The position numbers and the translations under genes are program-made. Below the pieces are notes generated by a model. It was not told where the DNA came from. It made no database searches and saw only the letters and a list, made by a program, of their open reading frames with translations. From Mesostigma viride (lineage: Eukaryota > Streptophyta > Mesostigmatophyceae > Mesostigmatales > Mesostigmataceae): DNA of 64,000 nt. The stretch lies in contig RPFO01000072.1 of assembly GCA_009746045.1 (NCBI GenBank), forward strand, positions 1,285,330 through 1,349,329, in the 5' to 3' direction. Shown in pieces: positions 21,908-33,189 of this stretch. Within the stretch, counting starts at the first letter, position 1. Every line of letters starts with the position of its first letter.

Positions 21908-22562
21908 GGGCTTCTTCGGGTTGAGTTGGCGAATCGAGCTTGTTGAGCCCTGCTCGAAGTAATGCTCAAATGCGATGCCCAGGCCCGCCAGCACATCATC
22001 AAATGTGATTAGTTTCACAGGTGGTCCGAAGAGTTCCAAACGTGGTTGCTAATTTTCAGGCAGTGCCTGAAGGCCGCCTCGAAAGTGAAACGCGAAAGTG
22101 AAAAGGGGTCACAAACCCTATGTTCATATCCTTGACTCCCCCGTCGAGAACGAACCGAAAACCAGCGCCATGAACGAACTTGTGACGAGTAGATGACGAC
22201 ATCGTGGTTATGGCGTCGTACCCCCCCTGGTGCAGCTGCTGCTTTATCGCCGCCTTCCTGTCCTCTTGCTTCCGCCCGGGCGAAAACCAGGCGCTTCGCA
22301 ATGCCTGGAGATGTGATATTCTAATGGGCTTCATGCACTCGTGGCCGCACTTACAGTCGAACGTCTCGTCGGTCACTAGGCTGCCGGCATGGGTGCTGCC
22401 GCTTAGCACTATGGCTGCGAACTTGCGCTTCCCATGGTGTCCCATCACCATGATAGCGAAAGCCAGGAAGCAGATAGCCACGATTATGTCCCAGCAAAGC
22501 CATAGCACACCTTCCGTTTCGACCGCCATGTCGGCCACTAGTCCGGATAGCTCAATGTGCAC
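21908..22562 (-). CDS. unknown small protein with one membrane segment and a Cys-cluster, two exons
   Basis: The ATG at 22562 opens MHIELSGLVADMAVETEGVL. A hydrophobic helix follows (about residues 20-42, IIVAICFLAFAIMVMG). Next is a CKCGHEC cluster and a charged helix (SHLQALRSAWF...RKQEDRKAAIKQQL). That Cys-cluster plus helix resembles the N-terminal zinc segment of some transposases. A likely last exon spans 22049-21908 after the acceptor AAATTAG (GPPVKLITFDDVLAGLGIAF..., stop after LNPKKP). The donor is uncertain. The first 25 codons and the region upstream lie in the left arm of a perfect 297-bp inverted repeat, so a second copy of the 5' end starts at 23030 on the plus strand. Function unknown. 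Confidence 0.45.
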
Positions 22563-23103
22563 CTGACCTTGACACTAATCGCACAAACAGCCACAATTTT
22601 GCAAGCAAGAAGACATGGCTACCTCGGCATTTCATGAAATGTACTTCGTGAAATGCATTTCGTGAAATGTACTAAGGAACGTGATTGGCCGGCGTTCGCT
22701 CGCCAAATCTCGCAAAATGTACTAAGGCACGTGATTGGTCCCGCAAAATGTACTAAGGAACGTGATTGGCCGGCGAAGATTCTGTAGGGAATTTTAATTG
22801 CAGCAAACAGAATCTTCGCCGGCCAATCACGTTCCTTAGTACATTTTGCGGGACCAATCACGTGCCTTAGTACATTTTGCGAGATTTGGCGAGCGAACGC
22901 CGGCCAATCACGTTCCTTAGTACATTTCACGAAATGCATTTCACGAAGTACATTTCATGAAATGCCGAGGTAGCCATGTCTTCTTGCTTGCAAAATTGTG
23001 GCTGTTTGTGCGATTAGTGTCAAGGTCAGGTGCACATTGAGCTATCCGGACTAGTGGCCGACATGGCGGTCGAAACGGAAGGTGTGCTATGGCTTTGCTG
23101 GGA
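22489..23103. repeat. perfect 297-bp inverted repeat (hairpin) with 21-nt spacer
   Basis: Left arm 22489-22785, right arm 22807-23103; I read them as exact reverse complements. The arms contain the 5' end of the gene at 22562 and further internal repeats (AATGTACTAAGGAACGTGAT and a CACGTGATTGG variant). Identity this high implies recent origin or conversion. A read-through transcript would form a long dsRNA hairpin. Confidence 0.95.
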
Positions 23104-24290
23104 TGATTATCATCGTAGTACATCATATGTATTACAGTACATTTCACGAAGTACATTTCATGGAGGCAGAGGGAAAGTTCCTGTTCATGGTGAGTCGGGG
23201 TTAGCAATCACGGCAATGTCGATACATGTACTTGCAGTATATACAAATGCCATAATGTCCTTAGATGCAGCATGAATGTCTATTGTTCGGATTTCTTTTA
23301 TCACGATGCTTAGGATGCCTTCCGACAGAAATCTGCTGCGCTACAGGTCGGGAATACCTGAACTTGATATGCGTGGCCAGTGGCCATGGCAGCCGGGGTC
23401 GGTAAGAATTAACTTCGATAGCCATGAATAATGCGGAAAGTGAACGTTGTCCACCCGCTGCACAGGGAAAATGGCTGCACAGGAACGGCCTGACGTGATA
23501 CTGTCGCAAAGCAGTTCTCATAAGCCGACAATTACACATTCGACTTATGATCGATAATCGGCGCAGGCCTTCGACATTCAAGCGCGCATCGAAACGTCGT
23601 GAGGATTTCGGACATTTAGATGAAGTTGGATTGTTTTCGGCCCTCGTATTTGCCATGATCTTGGCCATCCAATCTTTTTGCTTCGTGCACAGTTTGCGTT
23701 TGCAGTTAAGCGTAGGTACATGACAAGCTTGCGTTTGCGTTTGCGTTTGCGTTTGCCTTTGCCTTTGCCTTTGCGTATACATTTGCATGTGCGCTTGCGT
23801 TGCCGTTTGCTTATGCGTCCCAATGTATGTCTGGCTTTGGGCAATTCTATTTCCTTGTCGTTGGGATATGAGTGGGTGCTGGCGGTGGTGTTACTGTCGG
23901 CAGGTAGAGTGGCAGTGGCTTCAACTTCTGTTGCTTTTTCATTGCATTTGCATTTTCATTGGGTCTCTGTAGTTAACAACTGCTTTAAATATCTTTGTTA
24001 ATAGCCGGCTTCAGCTGTAATTTCGATTGCATGTTGCTTTTGAATTGCATTCGCACTGGGCACATGCAGTGGGCATTAGGCATTGGTAGTGCAATTACAC
24101 ATGCAGTCACACTTGCAATTGCAATGAAGTTGAAATTGAAGCTGCAGCTAAAATTTGCTACGTGCCTAACTGGTACAGTCGCATGTGCAGTCAACTTTGT
24201 GCTTGTTTATTATTATTATTTCTTCTTCTTATAATTTCTTCTTATTATTATTATAATTTCTTCTTGCTTTTCGTAATGTGTGGTGGTTAG
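23104..24290. other. non-coding, with (TTTGCG)n microsatellite at about 23711-23815
   Basis: No credible gene. It holds TTTGCG/TTTGCC hexamers and a TTA/TTC-rich stretch at 24205-24265. ORFs through the hexamers are periodic artefacts. Confidence 0.7.
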
Positions 24291-24299
24291 AATGGTGAT

Positions 24300-24443
24300 G
24301 GCAGGGGCAGGAGCAGGGGCAGGGGCAGGGGCAGGGGCAGGGGCAGGGGCAGGGGCAGGGGCAGGGGCAGGGGCAGGGGCAGGGGCAGGGGCAGGGGCAG
24401 GGGCAGGGGCAGGGGTAGGGGCAGGGGCAGGGGCAGGGGCAAT
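24300..24443 (+). repeat. (GGGGCA)n hexanucleotide array
   Basis: About 23 nearly uninterrupted GGGGCA units on the plus strand. Four-G blocks every six bases give strong G-quadruplex potential. Confidence 0.97.
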
Positions 24444-24711
24444 CATGAGTTGCTTTCGGCCTGGCATGTGCACCAGAACTGGCATATGTGCTCGCAATGC
24501 AGCTTGCTACTCTTGTTCCTTTTGTTTGCCTTTTCTTTTGTTTGGGAACTGTTCGTGCAGGGGGGTGGGATGAGGCCGCGAGTCTCTGGGCAGGGGCATT
24601 GACGTGGGTAGGTGTGTGTCTGGGCTAAGTCTGCAATTGTCGCTGCTGTGCTGTACTTCTGGCTGTGGCTTACGGTGCATTTGTGGCTTGGAGTAGGGGT
24701 GAGGCTAGGGT
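24444..24711. other. spacer between hexamer arrays
   Basis: Contains CTGGCTGTGGCTTACGG...TTGTGGCTTGGAGTAGGGGTGAGGC near 24658-24705. A close relative is repeated at 25531-25583 just before the next GGGCGT array, so spacer plus array form a duplicated unit. Confidence 0.7.
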
Positions 24712-25486
24712 GGGCGCAGGCGCGGGCGTGGGCGTGGGCGTGGGCGTGAGCGTGGGCATGGGCGCGGGCGTGGGCGTGGGCGTGGGCGTGGGCGTGGGCG
24801 TGGGTGTGGGCGTGGGCGTGGGCGTGGGCGTGGGCGTGGGCGTGGGCGTGGGCGTGGGCGTGGGCGTGGGCGTTGGCGTGGGCGTGGGCGTGGGCGTGGG
24901 CGTGGGCGTAGGCGTGGGAGTGGGCGTGGGCGTGGGCGTGGGCGTGGGCGTGGGCGTGGGCGTGGGCGTGGGTGTGGGTGTGGGCGTGGGCGTGGGCGTG
25001 GGTGTGGGCGTGGGCGTGGGCGTGGGCGTGGGCGTGGGCGTGGGTGTGGGTGTGGGCGTGGGCGTGGGCGTGGGCGTGGGCGTGGGCGTGGGCGTGGGCG
25101 TGGGCGTGGGCGTGGGCGTGGGCGTGGGCGTGGGCGTGGGCGTGGGCGTGGGCGTGGGCGTGGGCGTGGGCGTGGGCGTGGGCGTGGGCGTGGGCGTGGG
25201 CATGGGCGTGGGCGTGGGCGTGGGCGTGGGCGTGCGCGTGCGCGTGGGCGTGGGCGTGGGAGTGGGCGTTGGAGTGGGCGTGGGCGTGGGCGTGAGCGTG
25301 GGCGTGGGCGTGGGCGTGGGCGTGGGCGTGGGCGTGGGCGTGGGCGTGGGCGTGGGCGTGGGCGTGGGCGTGGGCGTGGGCATGGGCGTGGGCGTGGGCG
25401 TGGGCGTGGGCGTGGGCGTGGGCGTGGGCGTGGGCGTGGGCGTGGGCGTGAGCGTGGGCGTGGGCGTGGGCGTTGGCGTGGGTAGG
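24712..25486 (+). repeat. (GGGCGT)n hexanucleotide array, about 770 bp
   Basis: More than 120 GGGCGT units with scattered variants (GGGTGT, GGGCAT, GGGAGT, GCGCGT). The ORFs of 200-300 Val-Gly or Pro-Thr codons on opposite strands are products of the six-base period. Confidence 0.97.
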
Positions 25487-25583
25487 TGTGTGTCTCAGCT
25501 ACGTCTGCTATTGTTGCAGCTGCGCTCTACTTCTGGCTGTGGCTTTGGGTATAATTGTGGCTTGGAGTAGGGGTGAGGCTAGG

Positions 25584-26030
25584 GTGGGCGTGGGCGTGGG
25601 CGTGGGCGTGGGCGTGGGCGTGGGCGTGGGCGTGGGCGTGGGCGTGGGCGTGGGCGTGGGCGTGGGCGTGGGCGTGGGCGTGGGCGTGGGCGTGGGCGTG
25701 GGCGTGGGCGTGGGCGTGGGCGTGGGCGTGGGCGTGGGCGTGGGCATGGGCGTGGGCGTGGGCGTGGGCGTGGGCGTGGGCGTGGGCGTGGGCGTGGGCG
25801 TGGGTGAGAATGGGCGGGTGCGGGGGCAGGGGCATGGGCATGGGCGGGGCGGGGGCGGGGCGGGGGCGGGGGCGGGGCGGGCGGGGGCGGGGCGGGGGCG
25901 GGGCGGGGCGGGCGGCGGGGCGGGGGCGGGGCGGGGGCGGGGCGGGCGGGGGGGCTGGGGTTGGGTTTGGGTGGGTGGGTCATTGGTGCAATGTTTGGAG
26001 TTGGGGCTTGTGGGGGGGGGGGGGGGGGGC
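25584..26030 (+). repeat. second GGGCGT array followed by GGGGCG-rich DNA and a G18 run
   Basis: 25584-25806 is (GGGCGT)n. 25830-25960 is irregular GGGGCGGGGCGGGC. A homopolymer of about 18 G occupies roughly 26012-26029. Array lengths here are doubtful in any assembly. Confidence 0.93.
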
Positions 26031-26752
26031 GCATGGGGATTGCCATGCGCGTGCACGTGGGCGTCCGCGTGATCCTCTGTTCGTGTACATGTTCATGCAT
26101 GTGCCATGACGGCACAATGCATGTCAGATTCGTGACTTTATCGTGTGTTCCCTAGTTGCAAGTATTACTGCTAAAATTCATTGCAGCATTCCATTCCTTG
26201 CATAATGCTTGATTGCTTGCATCAGTTCATTCTATACTTCGATCATGACCTGAAGTGCTTAAGTATTACCAGACTCTCGCGCAGTGTCAGAATGTCCAAT
26301 TTTTAGCACACATGCATGTTTGCACACCAAAGCCCTCATTCCCATGTTGATAAGGCTAAGTAAAACATTTTTTTTTGTGCGGTGATCCACGAAATGCAGC
26401 TGTGAATGGCTCTAGGAGGTCACCAATGGTGGCCAGACCTGTTATTGAGCATTGGGAGACGTTACAGGGGCATCAATCACAGTTACATTTAGTTCATATG
26501 TAGTTCAATTTAGTACATTATAGTATAAATGTAGTAGAAAATAGTACAACCTAGTATATTGTAGCATATACTAGTTCAACTACCTCCAGATGAGATCCAG
26601 GGGCTATGGGGACACTTTTTATGCAAAACTGAACTTGAAACAAGCAAAAAACAAGAAACTTGGAAAAACTCAAAATGTACTTGTGCTGGAGTACATTCTT
26701 AACGGCTGGCAGGGCCATCTGAAAAATGTACGTCTCACATTAATAAACATAC
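26031..26752. other. non-coding / possible intron sequence
   Basis: No supported exon. It has several degenerate TAGTA(C/T)A repeats at 26490-26580. It may include intron and 3' sequence of the minus-strand gene that ends its visible exon at 26753 with a GTATGT donor. Confidence 0.5.
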
Positions 26753-27941
26753 CTGATAATCGACTGAAAATCGTTCGTGAAGAAGGGGTGGGCTCCCGTT
26801 CTCGTCCTTCTCCCCCTCAACTGCCTTCGCAGCCTCCTCCTCCTTCCTCGCAGCCTCCTCCATCTTCCTCGCGGCCTCTTCCGCCTTCATCCTCTCCTGT
26901 CGCATCTGCAAAAAAAGAGCGGCCTCCTCCGCAAGAATTCCCTTCGCTGCCGCCTCGTCTTCTTCTTCGCCTCCTCCTTCTGCTTCGCCACCAGGATCCT
27001 GTGCTCCTTCTCCTGGGCAGCCTTTTTCTCCTTGTACTCCCTCTCCTCCTCCTCCCTCTCCGCCTTCTCCAGCCTCTCCTTCTCCTCCCTCTCCACCCTC
27101 TCCCTCTCCGCCTTCTCGATGGCCTCCCTCTCCGCCTTCTCCTTCTCCTTGTCCTTCTTGTCGAGAGCCGCGTATTCGTCAGCAAAGCTTGCGGCCATTG
27201 CTAACAAATCGGACAACCGCTTCTGACGCGACTCCCAAACCGGCGATTCCGGGTCTTCAGGCCTCCCGTTAGTCTGATCGCGCTCGTCCTCCTCAACAAG
27301 CTCACTGATAGACTTCCTCAGCTTCCTGAGCTCTTTGGTGCGGTCGTCTTCCTCTACCCACTCGGCCGCAGGCTTACGCTTAGAACTGGAATGCTTGGGG
27401 GACGGCGAGCGGGACGCAGCAGCGGGGGACTTGGGTGGCGGCGAGCGGGACTTGGGGGAAGCAGAGCGGGACGGCGAGCGGGTCGCAGTTGCGGGGTTCT
27501 TGGTTGACGGCGAGGGGGACTTGCGAGAAGGAGAGCGGGACGCGGTAGCGGGGGGAACTTTGGGCGGAGAGGGGGACTTGCGGTTCGGCGAACGGGTCGC
27601 AGTTGCGGGGGACTTGGGGGACTTGCGGGGCGGCGAGCGGGACGCAGTAGCTCCGGCCGACTTGGGGGGCGGCGATGGAGACTTACGGGGCGGAGAGCGG
27701 GACGGAGCGCGAGACGCAGCAGCGAGAGAGGTGGGGGGTATAATTCTGTCCAACTCGCTGGGGGGCAAGTTGGACTTGGAGGGCGAGGGGGACTCGGTGG
27801 GGGGGACCTCGCAAGATCTTTTACGGGACCGAACTGCAACGAAGGAAACTCCTCCGTTGCCGTTCGGTCCGGCGAGGTGTTCGCCGTCATCTTGGGTGAA
27901 ACGGGAGTGGCCTTGACAGAATCGGAATAGGAGGACGACAT
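26753..27941 (-). CDS. SR/RSP-repeat protein with C-terminal coiled coil (unknown)
   Basis: The exon begins directly after a CAG acceptor with ATG at 27941 (MSSSYSDSVKATPVSP) and ends at a GTATGT donor (26752), both phase 0. The N-terminal half is a run of RSP(P/S)RKSPSP repeats (about 25-30), like the SR domains of splicing and nuclear-speckle factors. The second half is an almost continuous Glu/Lys/Arg helix (KKDKEKEKAEREAIEKAERERVE..., MRQERMKAEEAARKMEEA), a coiled coil or single alpha-helix. Frameshifts occur near 27795 (a G7 run) and about 26950. An SR-like nuclear role is inferred from composition only; no RRM or catalytic domain is seen. The upstream flank is a tandem array of 22-nt palindromes. 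Confidence 0.55.
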
Positions 27942-28018
27942 CTGCAGAACAATATCAAAAAAGCAAGTTTCACAAATGTCATTCAGAATCTGAATCGCCG
28001 GCAGAAAAACGATGGGGA

Positions 28019-28482
28019 GGGTCTCGCTGCAGCTAGACCCTTTCGTGGATTCTAAAAGGGACATTTAGTTTAATGCAAAACTTTGGCGTCTCGCTGCAGC
28101 GAGACCCTCACTTCAAGCAAAAACAAATCATTTTTAGGGTGAGCGTAAACAAGCAACCTCCCATCATGCAAACATAAAAAAGTATACATTCCTTGGGGTC
28201 TCGCTGCAGCGAGACCCTAACGTCAAACAAAAACAAATAATTTTTAGGGTGAGCGAAGAAAGCCCCCTCCCATCTTGCAAACATTAAAAGTCGACATTCG
28301 TAGGGGTCTCGCTGCAGCGAGACCCTAACACCGATACAAAAACAAATCATTTTAAGGGTGAGAAAAGAAAGACCCCCCATCATGAAAACATGAAAAATTG
28401 ACATTCCTTGGGGTCTCGCTGCAGCGAGACCCTAACGTCAATACAAAAACAAAATTCCGAGGGTCTACCCGCAGCGAGACCC
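28019..28482. repeat. six 22-nt palindromes, four of them in a ~108-bp tandem repeat
   Basis: Copies start at 28019, 28086, 28196, 28304, 28411 and 28461. The four at 28086-28432 are spaced 110, 108 and 107 bp. Their spacers share CAAACAAAAACAAAT and TTTAGGGTGAG. The copies at 28196, 28304 and 28411 are perfect palindromes (GGGTCTCGCTG followed by its reverse complement). They lie just upstream of the acceptor of the exon at 27941, so they probably occupy an intron or promoter. Confidence 0.93.
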
Positions 28483-28489
28483 TTACGAC

Positions 28490-29165
28490 CACGTATAAAT
28501 ACATGTGGGGGGGGGAAGCTACGTATAAATACATGTGGGGGGGGATGCTATGTATAAATGCATGTGGGGGGGTGCTGGCATTAATAATTAAATGTGGGGG
28601 GGTGATGGCATGAATAAATAAATGTGGGGGGGTGCTGCCATGAATAAAAGAATGTGGGGGTGTGATGGCATGAATAAATGAATGTTGGGGGGTGCTGGCA
28701 TTAATAATTAAATGTGGGGGGGTGATGGCATGAATAAATAAATGTGGGGGGGTGCTGCCATGAATAAAAGAATGTGGGGGTGTGATGGCATGAATAAATA
28801 AATGTGGGGGGGTGCTGCCATGAATAAAAGAATGTGGGGGGGTGCTGCCATGAATAAAAGAATGTGGGGGTGTGATGGCATGAATAAATGAATGTTGGGG
28901 GGTGCTGGCATTAATAATTAAATGTGGGGGGGTGATGGCATGAATAAATAAATGTGGGGGGGTGCTGCCATGAATAAAAGAATGTGGGGGTGTGATGGCA
29001 TGAATAAATGAATGTTGGGGGGTGCTGGCATTAATAATTAAATGTGGGGGGGTGATGGCATGAATAAATAAATGTGGGGGTGTGCTGCCATGAATAAAAG
29101 AATGTGGGGGGGTGATGGCATTAATAATTAAATGTGGGGGGATGATGGCATGAATAAATAAATGA
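28490..29165. repeat. 30-bp minisatellite, orientation A
   Basis: About 22 units ending in AATGTGGGGGGGTG(C/A)TG(C/G)CATG with an AATAAA-rich spacer. Units alternate in higher-order groups of 60-180 bp. The core is the reverse complement of the array that follows. Confidence 0.95.
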
Positions 29166-31493
29166 TACGTAGCATCACCCCCCACATGTATTGATACGTA
29201 GCATCACCCCCCACGTGTATTAATACGTAGCATCCCCCCCCACATGTATTGATACGTAGCAGCACCCCCCACATGTATTGATACGTAGCAGCACCCCCCA
29301 CATGTATTGATACGTAGCAGCACCCCCCCACATGTATTGATACGTAGCATCCCCCCCACACATGTATTGATACGTAGCAGCACCCCCCCACATGTATTGA
29401 TACGTAGCAGCACCCCCCCACATGTATTGATACGTAGCAGCACCCCCCCACATGTATTGATACGTAGCAGCACCCCCCCACATGTATTGATACGTAGCAG
29501 CACCCCCCCACGTGTATTGATACGTAGCATCCCCCCCCACATGTATTGATACGTAGCAGCACCCCCCCACATGTATTGATACGTAGCAGCACCCCCCACA
29601 TGTATTGATACGTAGCAGCACCCCCCCACATGTATTGATACGTAGCAGCACCCCCCACATGTATTGATACGTAGCAGCACCCCCCACGTGTATTGATACG
29701 TAGCAGCACCCCCCACGTGTATTGATACGTAGCAGCACCCCCCCACATGTATTGATACGTAGCAGCACCCCCCACATGTATTGATACGTAGCAGCACCCC
29801 CCCACATGTATTGATACGTAGCATCCCCCCCCACATGTATTGATACGTAGCAGCACCCCCCCACATGTATTGATACGTAGCAGCACCCCCCACATGTATT
29901 GATACGTAGCAGCACCCCCCACGTGTATTGATACGTAGCAGCACCCCCCCACATGTATTGATACGTAGCAGCACCCCCCCACATGTATTGATACGTAGCA
30001 GCACCCCCCACATGTATTGATACGTAGCAGCACCCCCCCACATGTATTGATACGTAGCAGCACCCCCCACGTGTATTGATACGTAGCAGCACCCCCCCAC
30101 GTGTATTGATACGTAGCAGCACCCCCCCACATGTATTGATACGTAGCAGCACCCCCCACATGTATTGATACGTAGCAGCACCCCCCCACATGTATTGATA
30201 CGTAGCATCCCCCCCACACATGTATTGATACGTAGCAGCACCCCCCCACATGTATTGACACGTAGCAGCACCCCCCCACATGTATTGATACGTAGCAGCA
30301 CCCCCCCACATGTATTGATACGTAGCAGCACCCCCCCACGTGTATTGATACGTAGCAGCACCCCCCCACATGTATTGATACGTAGCATCCCCCCACACAT
30401 GTATTGATACGTAGCAGCACCCCCCCACATGTATTGATACGTAGCAGCACCCCCCCACATGTATTGATACGTAGCAGCACCCCCCACATGTATTGATACG
30501 TAGCAGCACCCCCCCACGTGTATTGATACGTAGCAGCACCCCCCCACGTGTATTGATACGTAGCAGCACCCCCCACATGTATTGATACGTAGCAGCACCC
30601 CCCCACATGTATTGATACGTAGCATCCCCCCCCACATGTATTGATACGTAGCATCCCCCCACACATGTATTGATACGTAGCAGCACCCCCCCACATGTAT
30701 TGATACGTAGCAGCACCCCCCCACATGTATTGATACGTAGCAGCACCCCCCCACATGTATTGATACGTAGCAGCACCCCCCCACGTGTATTGATACGTAG
30801 CAGCACCCCCCCACATGTATTGATACGTAGCAGCACCCCCCCACATGTATTGATACGTAGCAGCACCCCCCCACATGTATTGATACGTAGCAGCACCCCC
30901 CCACGTGTATTGATACGTAGCAGCACCCCCCACATGTATTGATACGTAGCAGCACCCCCCCACATGTATTGATACGTAGCAGCACCCCCCCCGTGTATTG
31001 ATACGTAGCAGCACCCCCCCACATGTATTGATACGTAGCAGCACCCCCCCACATGTATTGATACGTAGCAGCACCCCCCCACATGTATTGATACGTAGCA
31101 GCACCCCCCCACGTGTATTGATACGTAGCAGCACCCCCCACATGTATTGATACGTAGCAGCACCCCCCCACATGTATTGATACGTAGCAGCACCCCCCCA
31201 CATGTATTGATACGTAGCAGCACCCCCCCACATGTATTGATACGTAGCAGCACCCCCCCACATGTATTGATACGTAGCAGCACCCCCCACATGTATTGAT
31301 ACGTAGCAGCACCCCCCCACGTGTATTGATACGTAGCAGCACCCCCCCACATGTATTGATACGTAGCAGCACCCCCCCACGTGTATTGATACGTAGCAGC
31401 ACCCCCCCACATGTATTGATACGTAGCAGCACCCCCCCACATGTATTGATATGTAGCAGCACCCCCCCACATGTATTGATACGTAGCAGCACA
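29166..31493. repeat. 29-30-bp minisatellite, orientation B, about 78 units
   Basis: The unit contains GATACGTAGCAGC, then C6-C8, then ACATGTATT. Point variants are ACGTG for ACATG and CATCC for CAGCA, and the C-run length varies. Together with 28490-29165 it forms two head-to-head arrays sharing the core GCAGCACCCCCCCACAT. Confidence 0.97.
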
Positions 31494-32216
31494 ATTTTAG
31501 TCAGCCTACCATCCACGTTGCGGCAAAAGATCACCTTTTTTTGTGTTTCGGCAAAATGAAGATTTCTTGCAAACTATCGTTATGCAGGCAGGTAGCAACG
31601 TCCGATGTTATAATCCGGCAGGTAGCATGCAAACGTCGAAACGATATGAAGGGGAAAAAAAGCATCAAACAGGAGCACCGATTAGAAACGCAGCAAATGC
31701 AGTATGTGCACATCTACACCTATAACCTAACCAGACCAAAGGCATAGCAAACATGGAAAGGGTGACCCAAGTGAAAGCCTAGCACCACCATGATCGACAT
31801 GTGCGAGACCAAGAAACGCTCCATGGCAACTAGACTAAAGGGATGGATGCCAGATGTGGATTAGGATCGGCTTAGCTGACTCTACCGAGATGTCTGCAGG
31901 GTTTAGCTAGCAACGAAAAGAAGGAAGCCAGACATTTTTATCACTCTTGCTGCAACATAGAGTTTCTTGCGATGGCAGCAAGGACATGTCTTCGCCCAGC
32001 TGGCTAACTGTGTCGTCGGCGTGCATGCGCTGTTTAGTTGCCGTTTTTGATAGAACAATTTTAGTCAGCCTACCATCCAGGATGCGGCAAAAGCTCACCT
32101 TTTTTTCGTTGTGCGGCGAAAGCAGACCGATTTCCTTGTAAACTTCCGGCACCAGGCAGGTATCAACGTAGGATTTTATAATCCAGCAGGTAGCATGCAA
32201 ACGTCGAAACGATATG
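31488..32216 (+). repeat. direct repeat of about 160 bp (31488-31648 and 32055-32216)
   Basis: Both copies start ACAATTTTAGTCAGCCTACC and end ATGCAAACGTCGAAACGATA, with about 85-90% identity by eye. They are separated by about 410 bp of unrelated sequence. A segmental duplication or a degraded pair of terminal repeats would fit. No gene lies between them. Confidence 0.85.
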
Positions 32217-32816
32217 GCAGCTCGTATCAGCTATGGGGTCTCTCTGCGGCTGCGCTTCTTTTTCGATGGGCGATGGGACGGTCGCAATTCGCAAAACGGA
32301 CGCGGCGTCACAGGGCTGCAGCTCCAGAACCGTGTTGCCATTGAACGTGCCATTCGGCTGCCAGGCCCTCTGGGCCTGGTCGTCGTCACCATGGCCTCCA
32401 TGCATGACAAACGCCTCGTGCTGGGAGCACGTCGTCTGCTCCAGCGCGGTGACTTCAGCCTCGACGAGGACTACACACCGGCTCAACTGAAGGCGAGGAG
32501 CGCGGTGTGGAACAGCACCATCGTCAAGGAAACCAAGGAGCTCGAGACCCCGGGTAAGCGTATTATAAGCTGCGTCTGCTTCAGGATGGCTCCCAGAACG
32601 GTATTGAAAAAATTGGAAACGTGGCATCCTCGTTCCTCCCCACGGAACTGAAAACTGGAAGCGCGGCGCTGGTGCAAAAGCTCGATCCCATCTTTTGGAA
32701 CCAAGCTAGCGGATTGGACGACATCCAATATGCCGTCACCCGTGCTTGTGGCCGCAGGTATAAAAAGAGACGACCTCCAGCCCATTTACCTGGGAACATT
32801 CGGATGTTTGGCTGAC
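32214..32816 (+). pseudogene. LINE ORF1-like fragment (uncertain)
   Basis: The frame from 32214 reads through DKRLVLGARRLLQRGDFSLD and EDYTPAQLKARSAVWN, then shifts near 32555 into YYKLRLLQDGSQNGIEKIGN and ends at 32816. The pattern 'ARxLL...LDEDYTPAQ...R' followed by 'GKxxYKLRLLxDG' resembles the C-terminal part of L1-type ORF1 proteins. It also echoes the ORF1-like segment at 63679-63999. The assignment is tentative. Whether it belongs to the RT-bearing element starting at 33190 is unclear. Confidence 0.4.
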
Positions 32817-32891
32817 ATCGTTACCATGCGTCAATGTACAATGAGGTTCTGGGTTCGATTCCTGGTGTGGTCATGGAAATAAATTTTTTTC
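32795..32891 (+). other. tRNA-like B-box with T-run; possible SINE relic
   Basis: GGTTCGATTCC sits in a five-pair T-arm-like context and is followed 20 nt later by T7 (about 32884-32890), which could end Pol III transcription. No matching acceptor stem or anticodon arm is found, so it is not called a tRNA. Confidence 0.25.
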
Positions 32892-33189
32892 TGCACATCT
32901 ACTGAAATCAGTCATAGCACCAAACAATCACGCTGCAGCGAGACGCTATAGCCCTGGAGCCCGCTGATAAACCTGACATCCGGTACGTCTTACTATCATA
33001 GATTGCCGAACTATATAATAATAATAGTCTATACCACTTTTTCTTGTAAATGATTTACTAAATAATGATTCTATATACTTTAACATACCATATTATTAAA
33101 GTATGTGGAATTTAACCATGCTATTCACAATATATTATAAAATCTTTTGCAAAATATACTGTAATTAGTATATATATTTTCCGTTCAAC
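32892..33189. other. AT-rich non-coding stretch before the LINE
   Basis: Contains one half of a palindrome motif (CGCTGCAGCGAGACGC, about 32930) and very AT-rich DNA from 32995. It ends TTCAACAG just before the RT reading frame, so it may be an intron or simply the 5'-truncation point. Confidence 0.4.

Noticed and set aside
24665-25570. Long Val-Gly and Pro-Thr ORFs on opposite strands
   Set aside because: Direct consequence of the GGGCGT hexamer; no non-repeat coding signal.
28490-31493. CRISPR-like array
   Set aside because: Repeats abut without unique spacers, there are no cas genes, and the setting is eukaryotic.
29128-31534. Three overlapping minus-strand ORFs of 750-790 codons (YQYMWGG, SIHVGG, INTCGG repeats)
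   Set aside because: They are the three frames of a mostly 30-bp minisatellite; a unit length divisible by three with no stop keeps all frames open.
32795-32891. A functional tRNA gene
   Set aside because: Only the T-arm/B-box is present; acceptor and anticodon arms do not form.
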